A stretch of 64,000 bases of DNA from Microthyrium microscopicum (lineage: Eukaryota; Ascomycota; Dothideomycetes; Microthyriales; Microthyriaceae). Below, one piece after another: positions 57,153 through 64,000 of this stretch; the stretch's first letter is position 1; each line of letters begins with the position of its first letter. Both the position numbers and the translations under genes were made by a program. The notes beneath the pieces were generated by a model. That model saw nothing but the letters and a program-made list of their open reading frames with translations. It was not told where the DNA came from and made no database searches. The DNA lies in the NCBI GenBank assembly GCA_010405405.1, contig MU004234.1, positions 2,001,642-2,065,641 on the forward strand. Reading direction: 5' to 3'.

Positions 57153-58168
57153 CTAAGAGATGCTACGTTCAAACTCTTTCGAAAGGCGCGAGCGCCTCAG
57201 AAATCTAGCTCCCTAGAAATTGCCAAGAGAAGCTTGACTGGAGGATCATTTCGAAATGCAGAGCCGGCGTGGCGGCGCGAGGAATGACTGCAAGTGCTGA
57301 AATGATTGGAGGGTACATATCGTCACAGTAATGAACCCGTGTAGTACACGCCTGTTTATATTTGTATACGCTTCGCAGAGATTGCGCGAATAGTGTGTAT
57401 AACAAGCAGAAAGGACTCTTTGATTTAGCCATCGAGCCACTGCCAATCTCTAGTATTTGGGATATGGCTCACGCGTCTGTAGTCAACGTGCTTCGGCGTA
57501 CTTTGCTCTGGATCTGTAGTCGTACCAAGATAAGCTCCAGTCAGGGCCGTCTAAACTAGCCTTGAAAGTTTGAAATGAAACCGAGCTTCATGGCGGCTGA
57601 AGTGACCACAACGGCGGTTTCATCGGCTACAGTGTCCATTTCGACGACAAACGGGGTGCTTGGATTGCTATGCGGAAGCTCCATCACGTCTGACGAAAGC
57701 AATTTGAACAAGTCCTTCAAGTCTCATCACGGATGATAGCGAGGCTCACTAGCAACACGCGTAGAAACTCGAAGCTTTATCTGATCGGAATCATCGATAC
57801 TTGCTGGTCGAAATGTGTAGGATGGAGCCTACATCACGCACAGCCCAGAGAGGAACAACAATGGCGGCGTTTGGACCAGAACACCTCAACACTATATGCT
57901 CCAGACCACCTCAAACTATAATCTTCACTGACTCCTGGGATGTCACTATCTTGGTTCTCCAAGTCTTGTTTTTAACAGCCCGCTCCCTCGCCGACCTTAT
58001 TGTCTCCCAATGCTATGTACCTACCATTTCCGCAACCTAACTCTCGCGATCAAGAAATATCAAAGCCAAGCTGGAAAAGAAACACAAATTTGACCACAGC
58101 TGGCGTTGTTGAGGCAGTCTGCGATTCAAAAACCTATCTCAATCGCCCTCAAGAATCTCAGCTTCATC
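57153..58168. other. Spacer between the two alanine-rich paralogs
   Basis: About 1.0 kb without a supported gene. The last 200 bp are C/T-rich and lead into the ATG at 58169. No duplicated promoter block could be matched by eye with the upstream region of paralog 1. Confidence 0.4.
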
Positions 58169-59061
58169 ATGGAGTCAATCAACACTACGTCTACTGATGA
58201 TCAAAGCGCCGGCGCGCGGGGAGCGGTCAGTAGCAAGATAAATACGACATGCTGATGTGTACTATACTGACCAACCCTCAGACCGAGGTCGTAGACTCCT
58301 GCTCCAGTTCATTCGTTAATGACTATACTATCAAGGCTCCAGATGTTACAAGCAAATCATCAGGCTCTCTCCCTCCCGCTATGCTCGAATCTTCCCTATT
58401 CACCCCTGGCGACGGAGACAACAAAGAGAAGCGTAACAAAAACAATTTCAAGGCGAACAAGAATCTACCAGGCCGTATCGTGCAGAAGTTTGCCGCCTGT
58501 ATGAATGATGATCTGAAACCAAGCTTTGCTGATCAGATCGCTCTCATCACACAATATGCTCAAGAAGTTGATGCGGTCATTACCAAGGGCAGATTAGCCG
58601 CTGCAGAATCAAAGGCTGCTATCGCTGAGTACGAAGATAAGACAGCCGACTACGACTATGCTTGTGCAGCCAAGATCGTGCATAGCGCCAATGCCGCGGA
58701 TGCTGCGAAGATGGTTGAACGAGCCACGAAAGTTGCATCAAAGCACGATAAAGCTGCTGCGAAAGCCTACAAAGCCGCCACAAAGGCATATGCCCTCGCC
58801 ACTGAGCAGTGGGACATCCTCATGCAGCCAGGCGCTACGCACGCCGAGAAAAGCATCATCACGCGCAATACTTTGAAGCTTGAAGCTGAGGCCGAGAAAG
58901 CCGCAAAACACGCTGAGGCAATGGGCACTAGTGCCGAGGAGACGGATGAAACGGCAAACGAGGCTATTGTTTATGCTGAAAAAATGGCCGATCGAGTGGC
59001 TAAGGCCGCGATAGAAGAGCAAAAGACCAAGACTGAACTTGCTGCTCGAGGACCGCCATGA
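58169..59061 (+). CDS. Alanine-rich helical protein, paralog 2 (intact, unknown family)
   Basis: Exons are 58169-58225 and 58282-59061, with a 56-nt intron, giving 278 aa. The start ATG is chosen because its 19 codons splice in phase 0 to the main exon, the same phase and place as the intron in paralog 1. Residues 1-100 are polar and Ser/Asn-rich. From about residue 105 the protein is almost all helix-forming, with Ala near one third of residues plus Lys and Glu, for instance HDKAAAKAYKAATKAYALA and AEAEKAAKHAEAMGTSAEE. No signal peptide or membrane segment is evident. The layout resembles LEA-like or coiled-coil proteins in composition only; I do not recognise a family. The copy next door is frameshifted while this one is open. 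Confidence 0.7.
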
Positions 59062-60866
59062 ATCTCACAGTGGTGAAGGTAGATGATTCTGGGGTTGAGC
59101 TTAAGGTCGCCATGAAACGATTTACTACAGAGTTCGGTAAGCTTACTCAACAGATAAAGCAGCGCATGGCCGTCATTGCGGACTCCAAATGTAATTGAGC
59201 CCCAGATCATGATTGATCGATCAGAAATACCACCGGATCGTTGGCGGGATGGAGCCTGGTGAAACCAGTAAAAGATTGGATGATATTCAAAGTAAACATG
59301 GATGGTATTGAATCTGAGTTTATCAGATCTTCGAATGCAGGCTTGTGTAGTGGGATCCTTTGACTGCCTTTAAATTGTAAAGGTTGGGAGGAGAAAGATT
59401 ATTCGCGAATGGAATGTCGGTCATGGAGTATGCCAAAGCTCTCAACAAATGAATGCTTCTATAGTTGTTCGGGTTTGTCTTGATTAGTACAAAACCGTTG
59501 AATTGCTAGGTATCTTGTAGTTTTCGCTGAAGAAACTCAACGTGTGTTAACACTCCAGGACCGTATTTGCAGCGGGCCACCTTTAGGCACGCGTTGCGCT
59601 ACGATGGTCATCATGGCTGATATTCGAACAATCCCAGGCTTCTTGCTGGATTTTAGTTTCTGTAATAGATAGAAGATTATTACTTACAACTACACATGAC
59701 GACTATATTCAGTTTATTCAGCCGCCGGCATTGAAAACCAAATGACGGTTTATAAAAAGCCTTCCACCACCACCAACAACCATAATCCCTGGAAGGCATT
59801 ATCCGAAAATATCATAGCAATAAAACCAATCATTCTCCTGTCATATAGAAAGAAAAATTGAAGAAAAACGAGTTTCTTGAAAAGTGGCCACCCCCAGAGT
59901 TGACCACACTGCCTCGTCCCAAACGGGCAAAAAATTATAATCACCGGCTTAGGCTGACTAGACCCAGCCTATCACGACACTGCAGCGAACAAGCCACAGT
60001 CTCGGAGTGTACATTAATTACAAAGTCCCTAGAACACACCGAGAGACACCGTTTAAGTGGTGATTTATGTAAAATTACTAACTTCTGTATATATACTGTA
60101 TTCCCACCAACCATGGAAAATAAAAAACGATGATAATGCTTGGACTTTATTTTCATCAAATATAAACAATAAAAGGTCTATTTCCTTTTTTCAATACTCA
60201 TGTACTATTACCCGGATCGAACATTGGAGTAAGGGGGTCTATTCTACCTTTACAACGCGCGGTTATCCATCTAAGCCATTTAGACAAGGATCCGCCAAGG
60301 ATCCATAGAAGTCTAGTCAAGGTCATAAAATTGAGGCTTCCTCAAACGATTGAGGGATAGCCCTGAGCCTTGAGCGGGCAATGCCTCTTATGTTTTTAAA
60401 GCTCAACAAATTAGCACAATAGCACAAAATCTTCTGGGAAAAGGTTGCGTAACATGGGGCCACGAACTACTAATCGGTCGATTCCACATATTTAAACAAC
60501 ACTTCAGACGCTGCTATAGGTATTGAATTCAATCACCTCCAGTAGGTTGTGTTTTAGTATGTTCTATTCTAGCTAGCCTATGTTTTAGCAACCCTGACGC
60601 CGGGCTTCATGACAAGCAGATCTATCAGAGCAACGGGACAGTTCGGAGAACCTAGCAAAATCACTAATGATACAAGTAGCAAGAAGAGTGTCCTTCGCGG
60701 CTTCGCCTATACATACGAAGACAATGACAACAATCTCGTTATGGTAAAGAAACAATAACTGTTGGATACAACACGAAGAGAACAAAGAGCAAAGCGTCGA
60801 TGAAAACAGAAGTTGGAGTTTCTGGTCAGACCTCCCCATCGAATATAGACTCAATCTTGTTTGAGC
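59062..60866. other. Intergenic region up to the RIP island
   Basis: 1.8 kb without a supported gene. It contains the tRNA-like relic listed below. Other short frames on both strands have no protein character. Confidence 0.4.
60196..60290 (-). pseudogene. tRNA-like relic, possibly derived from tRNA-Thr(TGT) or a tRNA-derived SINE
   Basis: On the minus strand TGGCTTAGATGG is a good A box, followed at tRNA-like distance by TTGTAAA (where an anticodon loop with TGT would lie) and by GTTCGATCC, a good B box. The T-stem and anticodon stem do not pair properly, so it is not a working tRNA. A short A-rich run follows the tRNA-like part, which would fit a SINE. Only the two box motifs are directly seen. 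Confidence 0.35.
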
Positions 60867-63800
60867 CAGGGTTGCGAATCTAGTAAGTTTTATCTAGTCT
60901 AGTATCTAGTAAATCTAATCTAGTCTAGTATCTAGTACGAGATTTTTTGGACTAAATCTAGTTTTACTAGTATCTAGTTTTAGTAAAAACTAGTCTAATC
61001 TAGTACTAGTATGTAATTATATAAATCTAGTAAATACTAGTATCTAATTAAGTATACTAGTTAAACTAGATAATACTTATTATAATTTAAATATATTTAT
61101 TTTAAGATAATTTTTATATTATTTAATAGCTCTAGACAAAGAGATTCTAGATTTAGTTTTAGTTTTTCTTAAATACTACTAGTTATAGCGTTATAATTAG
61201 TTTTCTAAAATAATATAATAAATTTAAAATCTTAGATTTAAATTTATATAATACTAACTATAATATAATAAGAAATAGTTTAAGATATATTATACTAAAC
61301 TAACTATATTCTTTAAGGTAATAAATTAGTTTTAGCTTATAACTTAATATTTATAATAGTATTTAATACTTTAAGTAAAAAAAAATATTTACTTAGATAT
61401 TATATTAAATTCTACATAATATATAGAATATATATATACTACTATAGTATATATTAGCTTAAGATTACTATAGACTTAATTACTAGTCTAAATATTAGTT
61501 ATAAGTATTATATATAATAGAAATATTTATTTATATTTTTAATTATTTAGTAATAGTAATTATTACTAAGTTATTATATCTAATAAAAGTACTAACCTAT
61601 AGTATAAGCTATGCTCTATAAGATAGCCTATTTAGATTTTCTTATCTACGTCTTATAATATTATATTTAATCTTTAATCTAACTTTAAACTTTAATAAAT
61701 ATTATATCTATAACTAAAAGATAAGATATAAAAAGATATATATTATAATTAGAAAAAAATACTATATTTTCTAGGCTATCTTAACCCCTTTTTTTAGTAT
61801 AAAGGAAAAACTAAATAAGTATAGACATAAAAATAAAAACTAAAAATAAGAACTACTAATCTATAATATCTAAATCTTCCTATTTAAAGTCTACTTTATC
61901 TTTAGCATTAGTAGTAGTAATAAAACTAGTACTAAGATAAAAAGTATTTCTTAATTTAGAAATATAACTATTTAGAGCTATTTTAAAAGCTACTAGTTTA
62001 GGCTTTACTAAAGCCTATCTTTCTACCTAAAAAAAATTAGCTAAAGTATTAAAATTAATAATAATTAGTAACTTATAATATAAGCTATATACTTAATAGC
62101 GTTAGCTACTATTTTAGCTTTTTTAATAGCTTAATCGTTTGCTACTTTAGCTAAGTACTTTTATTATAATTTAGCTCTAAAAGCTACTCTTTTAGCTTTT
62201 ATAGCTTCTTTTTTAGTAGCTTTTTAGTCTAAATACTTTTTAGTAAGTATATAAAGAGCTTCCTAAATAGTTAGTTCTTAGGGCCTAAAAATAGGGCTTT
62301 TAGAACGTCTATTATTTATTAGATATTAATTAATAAAATAATAGAATATAACTTACCTTTAGGGCCTAAAATAAGCACTTATAAGAAAAGAAGATAATTC
62401 ATAACTAGGGCTTAAAGGAGATCTATTTAATAATTAGTTATTAATTAATTAATTAATAAAATAAAAGAATATTACTTACTTTATAGCTTCTAGATACCTT
62501 TTAAGTTACTTTTTAAAGACTAATTTTAGCCCTAACTAATTTATACTTAATACTAGTATATTAATTATTTATTAACAACCTATACTAGTCTAAATCTAGA
62601 TAATAGTAAATAAAATAAGTATAGTAGTATCTACTTAATTATATAGGAAGGTATAATTTATATTAATCTTATATACTTCTAGAATATAATATATAATAAA
62701 AGTATAATTAAGATTAATTCCTTAGTAAAGTAGATTATTTTTAATACTAAAATAAGTATATTTAAGTTTCTATTTATCTATAAAGAAGACTATATAGCCT
62801 AAATAAGGGCTATTAATAGCGCTATCCCTTTTTAGAATAAAGATTTTAAGATTAGATATTCTTTTATTTAAAATTAAAGCATTTTAGTAGCCTAAAAACT
62901 CTACTTAAAATCTCTAAGCTTTAGCAAGCTACTTATATAAGAAAGAATACTCTATTAATATTAATATTAGTTATATAAAAGATTTAGTTACTTACTAATA
63001 AGTTTTATTATATAGAGGTCTAGGTAAAGCATTCTAATTTAAAAAGTTAATAAAAGTAAAAAATAAAAAAATCTTTATAAAAATTAGAATAACTTATAAA
63101 CTAGGCTAAGATAGGCTAGATAAAGACTATAACTAGAAAGAAGAGGAAAAAAGAATATAAAAATAATATCTTTTAGATACTAGCTATAGCTAGAAACTAA
63201 AAAGATAAAACTTTAATAATTTAAGAAAAAAGAATTAAAAAAGAGGAAAGAGTAACTTATATAGAGATTTTAAATTAGACTAACTATATTCTAATTAATT
63301 TAACTATATTCTAAGCTAGATTATAGTTAATCTAATCTAAAATCTCTATATAAGGTACTCTTTCTTCTCTTTTAATTCTTCTTTCTTAAATTTTATAAAA
63401 AAATTACTTTTTAGAAATATATTCTAAAGTACTACTACTCTTAACTAGTTTATATATTATTACCTTTTTAGGATATATATTCCTACTTTTTTTATAGGTT
63501 TTTCTAATAAGTTTTTTTTACTTTTTTTACTTTTTTTAACTAACTTTTTTTTTAGTTATTTAGTATATTACTAAGTAGTCTCTACTTTTTATTTCTATTT
63601 CTAGAAGTATAGAAAATACTTTTTTAAAGCTTTTTATAGCTTTTTTTAGTAAGTTTATTTTTACTTTTTTTTACTTTTTTTTACTTTTTTTACTATATTC
63701 TAATATTTAATTTAGGCTTCTTTTCTAGTAGTATTTCTACTTTATACTTTTAGTATTACTATTAGTAGTAAGTTATTTACTTATATTTTAGAAATATTTT

Positions 63801-64000
63801 ACTAATTTTTATAATTTAGTTTATTACTATTTTTATTAGAGATTATATTTATATTTTCTCTAATATTTCTTTATTTTATTTAAGATTTATCTTTATAATA
63901 TATACTATACGCTATTCTTTATTATTTAGCTAAAACCTAGTCTAAAAGCTATTATTATTTATAATTTAGTTTTTATTTCTTAGTTTTTACTTAAGTTTTC
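60867..64000. mobile_element. RIP-degraded AT-rich repeat, continuing past the right edge; possible hAT-type end
   Basis: From CAGGGTTGCGAATCTAG at 60867 onward base composition collapses to TA-rich sequence for more than 3 kb. In the 300 bp at 61801-62100 I count two CpA and no TpG, while TpA dominates; this is the signature of C-to-T change at CpA by RIP. The first ~200 bp contain many CTAGT/CTAGTA copies, and the CAGGGTTG start resembles hAT termini with subterminal repeats. No coding frame survives. T-rich CTTTTTTTA runs occur at about 63490-63690. The other end is outside the window. Confidence 0.75.
60881..61075. repeat. Cluster of CTAGT-type subterminal repeats
   Basis: Many copies of TCTAGTA/CTAGTCTAG variants, in both orientations because CTAG is palindromic, lie within 200 bp of the CAGGGTTG boundary. 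Such clusters near an element end can be transposase binding sites; alternatively they are a simple-sequence expansion changed by RIP. Confidence 0.65.

Noticed and set aside
1-64000. CRISPR arrays, operons, Shine-Dalgarno sites, rRNA genes
   Set aside because: The sequence is eukaryotic, with spliced genes; no regularly spaced repeats or rRNA segments were found.

Overview
This is a window of nuclear DNA from a filamentous ascomycete (Pezizomycotina). The evidence is small spliced genes with introns mostly of 43-98 nt, GT(A/G)AGT donors and CTAAC/CTGAC branch sites. Other clues are a HET-domain gene, an Ams2-type GATA regulator, and AT-rich blocks stripped of CpA and TpG as expected from repeat-induced point mutation (RIP). 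I cannot name the genus. Almost every gene had to be joined across introns by hand; all joined models except the frameshifted one at 56.1 kb have a total length divisible by three.

Left part (1-16 kb) is dense and housekeeping. In order: the N-terminus of an AZUL/HECT ubiquitin ligase (minus, runs off the left edge), methylthioadenosine phosphorylase, alanine aminotransferase, proteasome subunit Rpn7, mRNA cap methyltransferase, histidine enzyme His6, a family-3 O-methyltransferase, a long coiled-coil protein of the Cep57/Ppc89 spindle-pole type, and a small RING protein. Genes sit in divergent and convergent pairs with short spacers.

Middle part: 16-23 kb is gene-poor, with only two weak small candidates and a very long leader region. 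It precedes a C2H2 plus fungal_trans transcription factor (23.0-26.5 kb), then an alternative NADH dehydrogenase and an acyl-CoA thioesterase. A 562-bp MITE with long terminal inverted repeats and a perfect 9-bp target duplication lies between the thioesterase and an intact HET-domain gene. An F-box-like gene and an RNase H-fold gene follow.

Right part: dihydroxyacetone kinase (with a start-codon-only first exon), SmD2 and the Ams2/Spt21-like GATA protein are tightly packed at 41.5-48.7 kb. From 49 kb on the window becomes sparse and accessory-like. It holds a second RNase H-fold gene, a tandem pair of alanine-rich helical paralogs that I do not recognise (the first broken by a one-base frameshift in a G run), a tRNA-like relic, and a more than 3-kb RIP-mutated repeat that runs off the right edge.

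The most novel-looking material is the alanine-rich paralog pair (56.1-59.1 kb), the two solitary RNase H-fold genes, the MITE next to the HET gene, and a repeated within-gene strand-skew pattern (C-rich 5' half, G-rich 3' half of the coding strand) in several small enzyme genes.
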